From Orychophragmus violaceus (taxonomy: Eukaryota; Streptophyta; Magnoliopsida; Brassicales; Brassicaceae), in the NCBI GenBank assembly GCA_030180135.1, contig CM058236.1:9383357-9447356 (forward strand): a stretch of 64,000 nt of DNA, in the 5' to 3' direction. The notes under the pieces are model-generated. The model saw only the letters and a list, made by a program, of their open reading frames with translations. It searched no databases and was not told where the DNA came from. The position numbers and the translations under genes are program-made. Below, piece by piece: positions 40,069 through 51,870 of the stretch (position 1 is its first letter; each line of letters begins with the position of its first letter).

Positions 40069-42206
40069 CTTATCCTTACCTTGTTCCTTCGAATGCCATG
40101 ATCATGGTACAATTTTGATTTTGCTACAGTCTTGATTCGTAGTATTTTGAAGTTGTTCGTCTTTTTTTTTTCCATCCAACAAATCACTTCTAAGTCATAT
40201 GGTAGAGAAAGGATTATGTCTTTGATTAGTCTTTGTCTTGAGACTTCTTTCAGCCCTTTGGCTGTTTGTTCCATCCAACAAGCCGAACACCTACAGCCTT
40301 TTGTCTTTTAGACTCACATTTTGATTCATTTAATTTTTAAGTTGTTGGACATTTTTTTCTTGTAAGCCATGTGCTAGACAAATGATTCTGTCTTTAATTA
40401 GTCTTTCTTAAGACTTCTTTCAGCCTTTGGTCGAATTTTCCATCCAACAAGCTGAACACCTATAATATTTCATCTTTAAGACTCAAAATTTTAGTAGTTT
40501 TGATTCGTAGTATTTTGAAGTTGTTGGTCGTTTGAAAAAAAAAAAACACTTCTAAAGCCTTGAGATGGAGAAAGAATTGTCCTTGATTAGTCTTTGTCTT
40601 AAGACTTCAGCCTTTGGTCGTTTGTTCCATCCATCAAGTCGAACACCAACACACAGCTTTTTTTCCTTTAAGACTCACGTTTTGATTAATAGTATTTTGA
40701 GGTTGTTGGTCATTTTTAGGATCCAAAAAGTAACTTCTAAGCCTTGTGGCAGAGAAATGACTCTTGTCTTTGATTAGTCTTTGTCTTAAGAATTATGCAA
40801 GTCTTTGGTCGTTTGTTCCATTCAACAAACCGGATACCAACCCATACTATTTTATCTTTAAGACTATTGTAAGCCATGAGTGGTAAAATAAATAATTTGA
40901 TCTCGTTCAAGTCTTTGTCTCAAAGACTTCTTTAGGCCGTTGGTCGTTTCTTCTTCCAGTTTTTTTTTTTGGCTGTTGGTCGTTATTTCCATCCAACAAA
41001 TTGAAAAACGGACTGTAGTCTTTGTGTGAAGACTAGAAATAGGTCTCGTGGTGAAGTAAAGATTATGTCTTTGATTTGTAGCCTACTTCTCTCAGTTGTT
41101 GTTCTTTCATTCCATCCAACAAGCCGGAAACCAGTCCATAGTGTTTGTATTATAGCTTCTCTAAGCTGTGAGTCGTAAAATAAAGAATCTGTTTTATTTC
41201 TCAGTCTTTTGTCTTAAGACTTTTTTTTTCAGTCCCTGGTCGTTTTTCCATCCAGCAAGACGAAAACCAACCCCTTGTCTTTCCTAAGCTGTAAATTGTA
41301 TACTAAGAACCTGTTTTCATTTCAGTCTTTGTCTTAAGACTTATTTCAACTTTGGTCGTTTGTTCCATCCAACGAATTGAGAAACGGATTAGCCTTTGTC
41401 TAAAAACTAAACACTTCTAAGCTTTGTGGTTATCATAAGGAATTTATTCTCGTTTCAAAAACTGTCTGAAGGTTTATTTCAACCATTGGTCGTTCTATCC
41501 ATCCAACAAACTGAAAACTAACCCATAGTCTTTGTCTTACGACTTCCCTAAGCGGATTGTTGTTCGTAATAGTTGAGGGTAGTTTTGAGATTAAAAACCG
41601 GATCGAACATACCGAACAAAACTGATTGAATGAAGAACCGAACAATATGTTTTATAATTTAGTTCTCTATTAGCGCTTTGGTTAGGTTAGGTTTACCTTA
41701 ACCGAATGGGTAATCGAAACTGAAACCAAAGACATTAAAGGCTCTTATCAGTTAACCGTAAATTAAAAAACCACTAAATCTATTAACTCTATTGCCTCCT
41801 ACCTATAGACCAAATCTGTTGCTTTGTCTTTTTTTTCTTCTTCCTTATCTTTTTCTACTTGTTGTTCATTTTCTTCTTTTACTTCATTTTCTACTTTTTT
41901 TCCTTCCTCCGTTTACTTTTTCTTATTTTTTTATTACTTCTTCTTCATCTTTTTAAAAAGTACATCGACATCTTTATAGATTTGGGTTGTAGCAAAAGAT
42001 GGATGAAAATGAATTATGAATTCTTTTATCGTTGAGTCGTCAGAAGAGTAGAAGGTTGAAGATGATGTGAATCTAAGTTGACAGTCTAAGCTCGAGATGG
42101 GAGCGACCTGAGTCACTGATGAAAACCGTCGGAGTCACGCATATTTTTAACCACCGCCGCAACGGGTTTCTTTAGAGTTAGGAAGGGAGTTTTTGTATAG
42201 GCTTTT
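40069..42206. other. Flanking DNA right of F: complex tandem repeat, then AACCG-rich DNA
   Basis: No gene recognised. 40140-41560 is a degenerate tandem repeat (separate entry). 41570-42200 is rich in AACCGAAC/CGGTTT words and continues after the SINE to about 42700, so it seems to be one AT-rich repetitive tract split by the SINE. Short ORFs such as the minus one at 41934-42116 are not convincing. Confidence 0.5.
40140..41560. repeat. Degenerate tandem repeat, about ten units of 115-190 bp
   Basis: The anchor word CCATCCAACA or a close variant recurs at about 40171, 40271, 40441, 40628, 40818, 40989, 41111, 41249, 41364 and 41498. Between anchors the order is similar: TTTGTCTTAAGACTT, CTTTGGTCGTTTGTTCCATC, AACAAGCCGAACACC, 'ttttgattcgtagtattttgaag', 'cttctaagcc'. 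AGTCTTAAGACT inside the unit is palindromic. Units have diverged with indels. Confidence 0.8.
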
Positions 42207-42221
42207 AAACATGGCCCAACT

Positions 42222-42362
42222 GAGAAGACGCAAGTGGTCCCGCGGTTGTGGTCCACCTCTGCGTCCATCTCATCTGGAGTTCGACTCCACCTTCCTTCCT
42301 CCTGCTGGAAGGACTGGGTCAGTGGGCCGGCCCGTTATGGCCCATACAGCGTTAAAAAAAAA
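42222..42362 (+). mobile_element. tRNA-derived SINE
   Basis: A 141-bp body begins GAGAAGACGCAAGTGG (box A-like), contains GAGTTCGACTCC (a good RNA polymerase III box B) and ends in a run of A. It is flanked by perfect 15-bp direct repeats AAACATGGCCCAACT at 42207-42221 and 42363-42377, the target-site duplication expected of LINE-mediated insertion. It splits an AACCG-rich tract. Perfect TSDs imply a recent insertion. Family name not assigned. Confidence 0.88.
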
Positions 42363-42377
42363 AAACATGGCCCAACT

Positions 42378-43026
42378 ATGAAATGGACTCAATTATTAAA
42401 AAAAAATGACGAACAACTATTTTAATTCTTCAACCAAAACCAGCCCAAGTAAACATTTATAATTTGAACCAAGAAACCGGTTAAACCGAAATTTGCTAAT
42501 CTAACCAAATTTATTAGGATATAACCGAATTTGGAAAGAAAGAAAAACAGAAATTTGGTTTAATACGGTAGCAAAACTAATAACCATATTAACCGATACA
42601 GTTATTAATTTTGGTTAATATTTGTAGGATTTTAAAATCCAAACTAACCAAAAAACCAAATTAACCAGCCGGTTTGGTTCGGTTAACACGAAATCACAGG
42701 GCTAGTTGAGGGGGTTTAGCTTAGTTAACAATGTAGTGCAGTTTTGTAATTGGCTGAAAGGTTAGTTTACAGTTTTTTCGGCAGTTAGTTTACATTTTTA
42801 ATGTAATTTTGCAAATTTTCCTTATTATAATAACTAATCAGTTCTCACCCTGTCCACCAAGTTTGTGAACGGCCAAAGGGACCAAGGTCAGATTTAAGTT
42901 ATGGGAAACTAAATGGGCAAAATTGTTGGCTAATGTTACTTTACTAATTGCAATTCATCCTTCCAATCTCAATCTTCTGTTATATAAAAAAAAACAAGTC
43001 TCAGCTGAAGTCAGAAAGTCAGAAAC
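42378..43026. other. AT-rich spacer with AACCG/CGGTT words
   Basis: Continuation of the repetitive tract, rich in AACCGGTTAAACCGAA-type words to about 42700, then low-complexity DNA up to G. No coding sequence seen. Bases 43022-43026 (GAAAC) are the left flank of G and do not match its right flank. Confidence 0.5.
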
Positions 43027-43627
43027 TGTTAGCACTGAAGGTTCTGCAGTTACACAACTCAAGTTTATGTGTAACACATGTTGACGTGAGTTGTTATGTC
43101 ACAAGGAAGTGGCTGACGTAGTATTGGTGAATGGATCTAAAAAGAGGAAAATAAGCATAAAGATTTGGAGATATCAAATATATGGAAAAGGAAGATTTGG
43201 AAATATCCAAGATATGGAAATTGAAGATCTTTTAAGAAAAACGAAATGGTATTAAAAGAGGAAGCATCATAGAGGCTAGGGTACGTCTCCAAAGGTGCAG
43301 GAACAGAGACAAAGTTAATATCTCTGTTGGAGGGTACAAGACTTCTCGGTGGTACACGAAATCCGGTGTGTAACACAGTTTGGTTTGAAACTGTTAGGAA
43401 GTTAAACCTAGATTTTGTAGTCCTTGGATTTGTGTTTGGAACGTGTATCTCATTGATAAATAGAGATAGATTGGTGTCGAAATAAGGGGTGTCTTAGTGT
43501 CGAGTAATGTCATTAGGCAATGTCTTGTTGTAAGATTGTCTAAAAATCTCTATTGAATAAAGTGAGGATATAGGCACGTTGTCATATCTCATAGAATTGT
43601 GTGTTTGCTCATATTCTCATTCTTACA
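43027..43627 (+). repeat. G 5' LTR
   Basis: TGTTAGCACTGAAGG to CATTCTTACA. Next come ATTGGTATCAGAGCGGG (43628-43644), the primer site, and gag at 43699. Confidence 0.9.
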
Positions 43628-43698
43628 ATTGGTATCAGAGCGGGACACCTACTCGGGTGAATTTTTCTCGAACACATGAGAGATCCTGAAAAGAGAAT

Positions 43699-45718
43699 AT
43701 GCCGACATCTACACAAAATGCTGGTCATAAACCCTTGATGTTTGATGATGTAAACTACATACACTGGAAAGTAAGAATGAGGGTGAATTTGTGCGGAATT
43801 GATGAAAATTTTTGGAAGGTTGTTCACTATGGTTGGGAAGAGCCATGTGTAACGACAAAAGATGGTATAGAGATAGTTAAATCTAGCACCAAGTGGACAC
43901 CAACAAAGAAAAAGCTTTCAAAATTTAATGTCAAGGCGTTGGATGCAATTTTCAATTCAGTGGATGATAAGCAATTCAAATTGATATAAGGGTGTGACTC
44001 AGCTAAGGAGGCATGGGATATATTGAAAAACGTTTATGAGGGTACAACCAGTGTTAGGAGAACAAGGTTGGATTTTCTGGCATCGCAATTTGAAAACATA
44101 CGGATGAATGATGATGAGAAGATAGCAGATTTCAGTGCCAAGCTAAGCTCCATAGCTAATGAAGCACATGTTTTGGGTAAAGCTTACAAAGATGCGAAAT
44201 TAGTGAAGAAATTGGTGCGTTGCTTACCTATTAAATTTGCATCACAGAAAGCTATGAACTTTAGTTTGCTGAAGCAGTAGGGATGCTAAAAGCTCAAGAG
44301 ATGGAGATGGAATCTAAGCTTCTCAAACATGTGGAGGATTGTGCAGTTACAGCTGATGAAGACAACCAAAAATTTCTGAAACTTGAAGAAGTTATACGCT
44401 TGATGATCTTGAAGCTTGAAGAAAACATGGAGCTTATGCATAAGATGTCCAAAGATAGATTACCAAGGAAGGAAGAAGGTCATAAAAGATATGAAGTTAA
44501 GTGTTATGCATGTCATGGTTCTGGATATGTCAAATCTGAATGCCCATCATTGAAGAGGAAAGAAATCAAGTGTAATGGATGTAATGGTTATGGTCACAGA
44601 AAAGCAAACTGTGTAACCACATGGAAAAATAAGATGCATATGGTTAGAAGTCGCAATGGTACATCATATCTAGATGATGATGCTCTTAGTTTGGTGGCCT
44701 TTCATGGAGTTGTGGAGGATGAGAAAGGATACGAAAATATGAATATGGGCTGACGTGTGTTACACACACAAATACTAATGCGTCAGATAGTGATTCAGAA
44801 AGTGATCAAGACGTGGATGTTATAGCTGAACTAAAAATTCTTTATGAGAGTTGGGTTCAATTGAGAAATAACAACCTTCAACTCATCAAGGACAATAGGA
44901 AGTTGGAAGATGAAGTCATTAGGATGCATAAAGTTCTCATGTCAGAACAAGAGGAGAAAAAGGAACTTATGAGGAAGTTGGATGAGAATAGAAAGCAAAT
45001 TCGTCTGATCAACAATGGATCTGAAAAGCTAGATCAAATTCTTGCTATGGTAAGAACAGGAAACACAAAGCTTGGTCTTGGATATAATGGAGGTACATTG
45101 AACACAAAAACTGTATTTGTGTCAGGGAATGTGTCACACTGTGTTGGAGCAGAGAATGAAATCACAACCTTAAGAGTTGAGGATATTTCAAACGTCCAAG
45201 GAAACACCCCACAAGCTGTTAAAGAGAAGACAAGTATTGGGAATGTGCATGGTATGAGTCATTCAGATCCAAAATAAAAATCTATCCAGTTGCACAACTC
45301 CAAATCTGTTAAAACAAACAGTATAAATGATAGAAACAAGAACTCAAGAGCGCAAAAGTGTGGCAGTACCATGAAGACTAATCTAACAAGGATGGATACC
45401 AAAAAGCCCAAGAAAAACAGAAGCATATGGAAACCTAAGGTGTGTTTCTTTTGTGGTAAACCTGGGCATATCAAACGTCATTTCTACAAGTATCTTGAAG
45501 GAGTTCATCAAGCTTGGAGACACCATGTTCGTGATGCAAATACTGTGAAGTGCAGAAGAAAGTGGATGGAGAAATCAAATCCTTATCAAAGTATCAAGCA
45601 TAGTTCAACATTGTGCAAGTGTGAGTGTGTAAAACACAAAAGAATTGATCACAAAATGCTTGGGAAAACGAGATACGAACTCAAATCAATGGAGAATCAG
45701 AGGAGGAAGAGTTGTTGA
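43699..45718 (+). pseudogene. G long Gag (broken)
   Basis: Segments in order: MFDDVNYIHWKVRMRVNLCG (copia Gag N-terminus); AKEAWDILKNVYEGTTSVRR and FENIRMNDDEKIADFSAKLS (the UBN2-type Gag core); a tandem zinc-knuckle region CYACHGSGYVKSEC and CNGCNGYGHRKANC (44507-44612); a coiled coil from 44813 (LKILYESWVQLRNNNLQLIK and following heptads) with LGLGYNGG; and a last knuckle CFFCGKPGHIKRHF (45445-45486). Stops at 43987, 44278 and 44751 break it. This layout, long Gag with coiled coil and separate knuckles, resembles SIRE/Maximus-type plant copia Gag as I recall it. Confidence 0.75.
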
Positions 45719-46282
45719 GCAAGATGGATGGCTTTGTAGGTGTGGCAAAATTCAGTACTTGATTTAGTATTTTCACAAAGTTGTGTCACTCAAGCAGGGG
45801 GAGATTGAAAGGTTGATGATGCTTGATTCAGGGGGAGTTTTGGAATGATATTGTGACGCCCCGACCGCCCCTACCGGTGAGTCACCCATCCCTCTCCCGG
45901 GCTCGTGGGCCCCACCCCTGTCCGACGGTCGGTGCGTTATTTTTGGTAGGCCCGACCGAGTAATTTACTGACCCTACAATCACCTCATGACCTTTTCCCA
46001 TGTGTTTTGTCCTCACACACATGCTACCACGAGTCACTTCCCGGAAGGTCACCATCCTGGGACTACTCCAGCCCAAGCACGCTTAACTCTAGAGTTTTTT
46101 CAGGCAAGTGACCGGAAAAGCTAAGTGCACTTGGTGATATATGTAGCCAAATTAATTCATTTAAGCCTTTCTCAAATGGGCCGGACCAGGGCCATTACAG
46201 ATATGTCGTGGTGTATGTGATTTAGGTGGTGAGTAATAGCTAGTTGGCTTGAGTTGAAAAACTCAGTAAAAAAGGGGGAGAT
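45719..46282 (+). other. G 3' noncoding region with three purine tracts
   Basis: Purine tracts AGCAGGGGGAGATTG (near 45796), TTCAGGGGGAGTTTT (near 45828) and AAAAAAGGGGGAGATTG (46268-46283) recur before the LTR. The last is the functional position. A solo LTR occupies 45852-46199. Confidence 0.7.
45852..46199 (+). mobile_element. Solo LTR (348 bp) inside G
   Basis: Starts TGTGACGCCCCGACCG and ends GGCCATTACA, with perfect 5-bp target-site copies GATAT at 45847-45851 and 46200-46204. It is much more GC-rich than its surroundings. A perfect TSD around a single LTR indicates recombination between the LTRs of a former full element, or a very short non-autonomous element. Orientation is assumed from TG to CA only. 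Confidence 0.8.
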
Positions 46283-46902
46283 TGTTAGCACTGAAGGTTC
46301 TGCAGTTACACAACTCAAGTTTATGTGTAACACAAGTTGACGTGAGTTGTTATGTTACAAGGAAGTGTCTGACGTGGTATTGGTGAATTGATCTAAAAAG
46401 AGAAAAATAAGCACAAAGATTTAGAGATACAAAAGATACGGAAAAATGAAAATTTGAAAATATCCAAGATATAGAAATTGAAGATCTTTGGAGAAAAACG
46501 AAAGGGTATTAAAAGAGGGAGCATCATAGAGGCTAGGGTATGTCTCCAAGGGTGCAGGAACAGAAGACAAAGTCAAGATCTCTATTGGAGGGTACAAGAC
46601 TTCTCGGTGGCACACGAAATCCGGTGTGTAACACAGTTTGGTTTGCAACTGTGATTATAGATCAAGAAGGAATTTAGAAAGTTAAACCTAGTTTTTCTAG
46701 TCTTTGGATCTCTGTTTAGAACGTGTATCTCATTGATAAATAGAGATAGATTGGTGTCGAAGGGGTGTCTTAGTGTCAAGTAATTCCATTAGACAAGGTC
46801 TTGTTGTAAGATTGTCTAAAATCTCTATTGAATAAAGTGAGGATATAGGCACGTTGCAATATCTCATAGAATTGTGTGTTTGCTCATATTCTCGTTCTTA
46901 CA
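46283..46902 (+). repeat. G 3' LTR
   Basis: 620 bp, same start and end as the 5' LTR, with scattered substitutions and small indels (for example an added stretch around 46650 and a shortened one near 46761). Confidence 0.9.
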
Positions 46903-47000
46903 GATAAAACTATTATAGATTTTTCTGCAAGTGCCCAAGGAAATTACGACGTTTTGAATTGCACTCTTCTACTTTCCATCTCTGCGAGTTGGGAGAGAAA

Positions 47001-48178
47001 ATGGAGACGAAGAAAGAAGAACTGATTCCTCTCAGAGGCATACTATGTCTGAAAAACAGAGAAGATTTGAAGAGAATCGAGGAAACAGAGGATTGCTTCA
47101 TTCTCGAATTTGATCCTTTTGATTCTTTGGATGTCAAAAGCTATCCAGTTCCGGTGATCTTGAGGGTGATAAAGATCTGGCTATCATCCATGAGACAGGC
47201 CAGGTTTGAGTTTTGAAATTGGGGTTTTAATAATATAGGGTTCATCTCTATACTCTTTTTTTTTTTCTAATTTTTTTGTTTTGTTTTGTGCAATTTCTTT
47301 TCTAATTATAGTTATAAAGTTTGATGGAAACTCTTTGAACATGTGGCTTGTCGAGATTACCCACATCCAAGACATATGCTTGAATTTTCCCTTTGGATCA
47401 ACTCCTAATGCAAGCCATTGTCATTTGGTAATTACTTCTCTAATTTTTTTTTAAAGGATATAAGGAAAAGCGAAGTAAGAAATGGATTAACTTGGTGTTC
47501 AAGTCTCCTATAAGATTGACTTTTTCTCACGGCAATTATTTTAACTATAAAGATCGACATGAATATATGCAGTGTTACTGTTGTGTCTGCGATAAGCCTG
47601 CTCTTTGTCCACAGTGGATGTCTTCGCATTGCATTGCTTCAGCGGACTCTATGGAGCCGAAGTTACCCACCCCTGAGAGTGAGAGCTTTTATTATCATTC
47701 CGAATAAGATTATCTTTTTTTTTTTTTGACAGTGTCCTTTTCGTTTTACAACTTTGAATTGACTAAAAGATCAATATCATATTTAGCTTTGGAAGATTAT
47801 GTATTGACCATGCTTAACTAATAAGTATGAGATTGTTATATGTGTGTGTGCCCGCGCTATACTAATGTTCGAAATGCACTTGCTAAGCTAAATTGTTACT
47901 TGCTGAAACACGGGTTATATGTGCGGTGAAAAGTGGATTTCGAAGTTCAGGAAACAGAAAAAGCAAAGCAGTTTTACATAAAAGACGTGACAAGTAAAGG
48001 AGAATATTGGTCCCAAGTTCCAACATGTAAACTTCAGTACCTCACGTTTTTTGTCGACTGCCCATCTAATTTAGTCAAGTTACACAAGATGAAATGGTTA
48101 TTGTGTGGAACTTCCTCTGCGGTGTTGTCTGACTCACAAAGAAAAAGAGTGATCCCCAAGCCTGGGTTTCATTCGTGA
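47001..48178 (+). pseudogene. RIN13-like plant gene, pseudogenised
   Basis: ATG 47001 opens METKKEELIPLRGILCLKNR, then EETEDCFILEFDPFDSLDV. A frame change near 47150 leads to DKDLAIIHETGQ and a GT donor at 47204. A second exon near 47346-47427 gives ACRDYPHPRHM and, after one-base frame slip, CLNFPFGSTPNASHCH with donor GT at 47428. A third exon from 47573 gives CYCCVCDKPALCPQW and SSHCIASADSMEPK, ending TAA 47705-47707. A further frame at 47933-48178 may be a downstream remnant. I recall the FILEFDP / ACRDYPHPRH / CYCYVCD signature from Arabidopsis RIN13-like (RPM1-interacting protein 13) proteins; the name is from memory. Frameshifts and a missing acceptor mean it is unlikely to be functional. 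Confidence 0.65.
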
Positions 48179-48701
48179 GAGAGCGCTTAGAAATTTTCAG
48201 TACCAGAGATATGCCTTAAGCTAAAATCTTTAAATATTTGTGTTGACTTGTCAAATTTTTTATATCATAGAAATATGACACATCAACTAATGAAAAATGA
48301 AAAATCAATCAAAACGAAACAAAAATACACATCACATTGACATATCAGTAAATGAAAAAAACTAAAAATCCAATCAAAACAAAAAACTAATACACTTATT
48401 TGAATTATAAACTTAAGTGATTGGGCTTATGGGTGGACAATCGATTGTTTGGTTCGTTTATGTGTTTTTGGGTTTTAGAAAATAGATTTTACTGAAGATC
48501 AAACATAATTCGGTTTGTTTCGGTTCGGATCAATAAATGAAAAAATTAAAATGAAAATAAAAACAAAAAATTAATACACATCACACTTTTAATTAGAATC
48601 ATAAACTCAAATGATTGGACTTATGGGTCGACACACAATTATTCGTTCGGTTTATGTTTTTTCGGTTTCTTGAGCTTTAGAAAATATATCTTTTTCACGA
48701 T
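48179..48701. repeat. AT-rich spacer with imperfect direct repeats
   Basis: About 48341-48500 and 48530-48690 are diverged copies of one ~160-bp unit: both run through 'aatgaaaaa', 'aaaacaaaaaa(c/t)taatacac', 'ataaactcaa(g/a)tgattgg(g/a)cttatgggt', 'gttcg', 'tttatgt', 'tttagaaaatat/ag'. A third partial copy lies near 48285-48340. No coding sequence. Confidence 0.65.
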
Positions 48702-48955
48702 TGTTGGTACCAAAACCCGCACCCGGGTTTGGGCCGATAAGGTCCAATGGCTTTATCTTTCAAACATGTCAATATCGAAGACATTACTCCAGCCCAAACC
48801 GAAGCCCATTTCGTATCTTCCTCATCAACTGGAAAATAACTGCGTATCAAGAAAGGACGTGGACAGATAAGAACGAGACCTCACAAACAGATTCGCTGAG
48901 ATCTCCCAATCACGAATACCTAGCGGGTCAAGACTTCTCACCTAGGGTGTGAAAC

Positions 48956-49990
48956 ATGGCTTCAACGTCGAGACAACCTCCAGAGCTTCCCAACAGGAAC
49001 GACTCTGGAACCCAATTCAACTTTAGACCTCCCCATTTGGGAAACAGTCAGAAAAATGCTCAGCCAAACATGCATATCTATCACCCTGCTGAAAAACAAG
49101 GCATGTTAGACCGCAAGTCTTTTCAAAGATACGTTGATCACACGAACGCTGAACTACAACAGATGAAAAGTCCTGTTCACTCGGCCATAAGTTCATCTCA
49201 TGACATCAATATGGAGTAAACACGGTGAACTCCCTTTATAGACATGATTGCTAATGCTCGCATCCCAGATGCATCTAAAATCAGATTTCCAGAAAACTCT
49301 GGAAAAGGTGATCCTCGAGCTCACATCAGAGAATTCAGACTAGTAATAGTTCACGTACACCTGAAAAATTATGAGAAAGAGGCAGGCTACTGCCTTGTCT
49401 TTGTCGAAAATCTTGTTGGACCTGCCTTAGAATTGTTCGCAGCTTTGGAAGGAAATTCATAGATAAATTCAATCAGCTCGCTTCAGACTTCCTGAAACAC
49501 AACTCGGTGTACATACATGAACAATCATCAAAGGCTAATCTTTTGGGCAATATTTCAAGGTCGAGACGAATCCTTTCAAAGCTTCAGAGATAGGTATAAG
49601 GAGATCAAAGCCAAGATCACGAACCCAAACGAGGTCATAGCTCTCAGAGCGCTCAAACATGGACTCTGGTACACTTCCAGATTCCTCGAGGAGCTCATAG
49701 TCATATTAGTAGTCTCTCTTGATGACACACTCCATCAAGCATCAACTTTTTCACTTCATAAGGATGAGATTAAAACCATCGCGGATAGTCAAAGAAAATC
49801 TGCGGCGCCCACGAAAACTCGAACAGGAATTTGAGAAACGATACTAAGGATAAAGGTCAATGTTAACATAGCTTCGTCATCGAATATTCGACTAAGACCA
49901 AAAATAAGCCCTTTGATAAGAGCAAATTCTGCAAATATCATAACAAGAATGGACACTCCTCCAAGGAATGTCGAAGCAAATCCCATCTCA
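48956..49990 (+). pseudogene. H Gag remnant
   Basis: Frames at 48956-49219 (MASTSRQPPELPNRNDSG), 49244-49462 (IPDASKIRFPENSGKGDPRA, the Tat Gag core start) and 49517-49834 (IFQGRDESFQSFRDRYKEIK and RALKHGLWYTSRFLEEL) align serially with Tat-lineage Gag. A knuckle FCKYHNKNGHSSKEC follows near 49925-49970. Stops and frameshifts separate the segments. Confidence 0.7.
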
Positions 49991-50381
49991 CAGCTGAAAA
50001 AGCTAAGACCAAAACTTCAGGAGAGAAGATTCCTGAAGAATATGAGCTCCCACCTAAGGCCGATACAAGCAAGGCTACCTCCAGTAAGAGGAGCCGGAAT
50101 ACCGAGGAGGAGACCCACGAATCTCTACCACCAGGTCCACCAAAGGGACAAAAACATATCGATCTCATCTTTCATAACCTCTCTCTTTGTGGGGGTAACA
50201 CAAAATCTGTGGTCTCCCCCCTCCCACACCTTTAAAGCGCACAAGAAAGAGCTCTAGCTCCGACTCTAGCTCAACTCGCACTTTTGGGGGAGGGGGGGGG
50301 GAAGAAGGGCTATGCCCACCCTCAAAATTTGCTTCTCCATAGAGCACTGCACCTAAGCGCATCTACCCTATTCGCCGAAAG

Positions 50382-51870
50382 TTGGAACTACACTGCTCAT
50401 TGGTAGAAAAATCAGGTCTCCCGCCTACCCGCAACCTTAGTTTGCGGAAAATCAAGCTCCAGCTCTCTTTGCACTTCCGGGGGAGAAAATCATCACATTA
50501 TTTCTCACACTTGGCTAGTGCGGATTCAAACTCCAACTATAAATACAACATACATCACACTCCTGCCCACCCACCTCCAAAAAGCGTTAACTTCATTTGT
50601 AGAGGTTCCAAGTTCTGTCGTGAATCGGTAAAATCAATCAAAACATTCCAAAGAAAAGTATTCAAAGATTCTGGAAATGAAAGCAAACTAGAAGGACCTA
50701 ACCACAAAATCTCGTTATGGGAAAGCAAAACGTTAATCCTGGAAAAATACGAAGACACTCTTTTAATCGAGCTCGACGTATCTGGATTTGAGCTATCTAG
50801 AGTCATGACTGATACTGACAGCTCGGTAGATGTACTATTTTACATCACCTTAGAAAAATTGGTTAATCTGATCTAAAAGGCGAGAAAGCAGCTCTGACAG
50901 GCTTTGCCGGTGAAACAACACATTCATTAGGCACAATCCAACTACCAGCCGACGTCGCCGGAATATTAAAACAAATACACTTCATGCCAACTCCGTATAT
51001 GCAATTATGGGCAGGCCATGAATCTACACCATGAAAGCAGTTCCATCTATATACCATCAATGCATCAAGTTTCCCGGCTCTAAAGGAATTAAAACGATCT
51101 TTGGAAGCCAGAAGGATGCCCGAGTGTGCCACTTAGATGGCTATTGGCAGAGATAACAATCTGAAATCTATCAATCACAGAAAATCAACGAGCTCTAAAA
51201 AATAAAGGCAAAACGCAACAAAGACCCAATGGTTTGCGGACCTCGAAAAGAGCTCGTTGTACAAGTCTACATAGATGATACCAACCCCGAGAGGTGCGTC
51301 GCTATCGGAGCGTACCTAACAAACCGAATCAAGGATGAGGTTATAGCCTTCCTCAAATCCAACGTGGAAACTTACGCATGGTCCCCAACATATATAAAAA
51401 GGATCAGCTTGGAAGTGAGCTCTAATTACCTAAATGTTGATCCCACTTACAAACCCATCAAACAATAACAGCGTAAAATCAGCCCCGGGGGAGCTAAAGC
51501 AGTTAACGATGAGGTTGACCGACTAGTCATAGCAGGTCAGATCATGGAAGTCACACACCCTGTCTGGCTCGCTAACCCGATAGTCGTCAAAAAGAAAAAC
51601 GGAAAGTGGAGAGTCACATTCATTTCAGCGATCTCAACAAAGCTTGTCCTATGGAGAGCTTTCCATTTCCACACATAGATCGTATAGTAGAACCTACAGC
51701 TGGCTATCAACTCTTATCCATAACGGAGGCTTTCTTCAGGTATAATCAGATCCTGATGACCCGAGAGGATCAAGACAAACAGCTTTTAGCACAGACCTAA
51801 GCATCTACTGCTACAAGGTAATGCCTTCACACTAAAGAGTGCAGGTGCGACCTACCAGCACCTAGTAAAA
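50382..51870 (+). pseudogene. H protease and RT remnants
   Basis: Protease: LIELDVSGFELSRVMTDTDS then SVDVLFYITLEKL (50757-50868); the active-site triplet reads DTD where DTG is expected. RT N-terminus: VQVYIDDTNPERCVAIGAYL and ETYAWSPTYIKRISLEVSS (51229-51468). RT core: HPVWLANPIVVKKKNGKWR (51557-51612), a frameshifted FSDLNKACPMESFPFPHIDR and a later AGATYQHLV (51840-51870). No catalytic DD motif is reached before homology ends. The intervals 49990-50380 and 50870-51228 hold no clear domain; a G-run lies at 50285-50301. Confidence 0.65.

Larger units (their letters stand above)
43027..46902 (+). mobile_element. Element G: pol-less Ty1/copia element with long Gag
   Basis: LTRs at 43027-43627 (601 bp) and 46283-46902 (620 bp), both TGTTAGCACTGAAGG to TTCTTACA, followed on the left by primer site ATTGGTATCAGAGC (tRNA-Met). 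The interior has only a long, broken gag with two zinc-knuckle regions and a coiled coil, then purine tracts; no protease, integrase, RT or RNase H can be found. A solo LTR of another family lies inside. The five-base flanks (GAAAC, GATAA) do not match. The LTRs differ at many positions, so this copy is older than C or D. Confidence 0.88.

Noticed and set aside
41934..42116. Small minus ORF in the AACCG-rich tract.
   Set aside because: Low-complexity surroundings, no homolog recognised.
42222..42290. A tRNA gene.
   Set aside because: Box B is present, but no cloverleaf could be made and the A-tail plus long TSD fit a SINE.
43022..46907. Target-site duplication for G.
   Set aside because: GAAAC and GATAA do not match; mutation or recombination must have altered one side.
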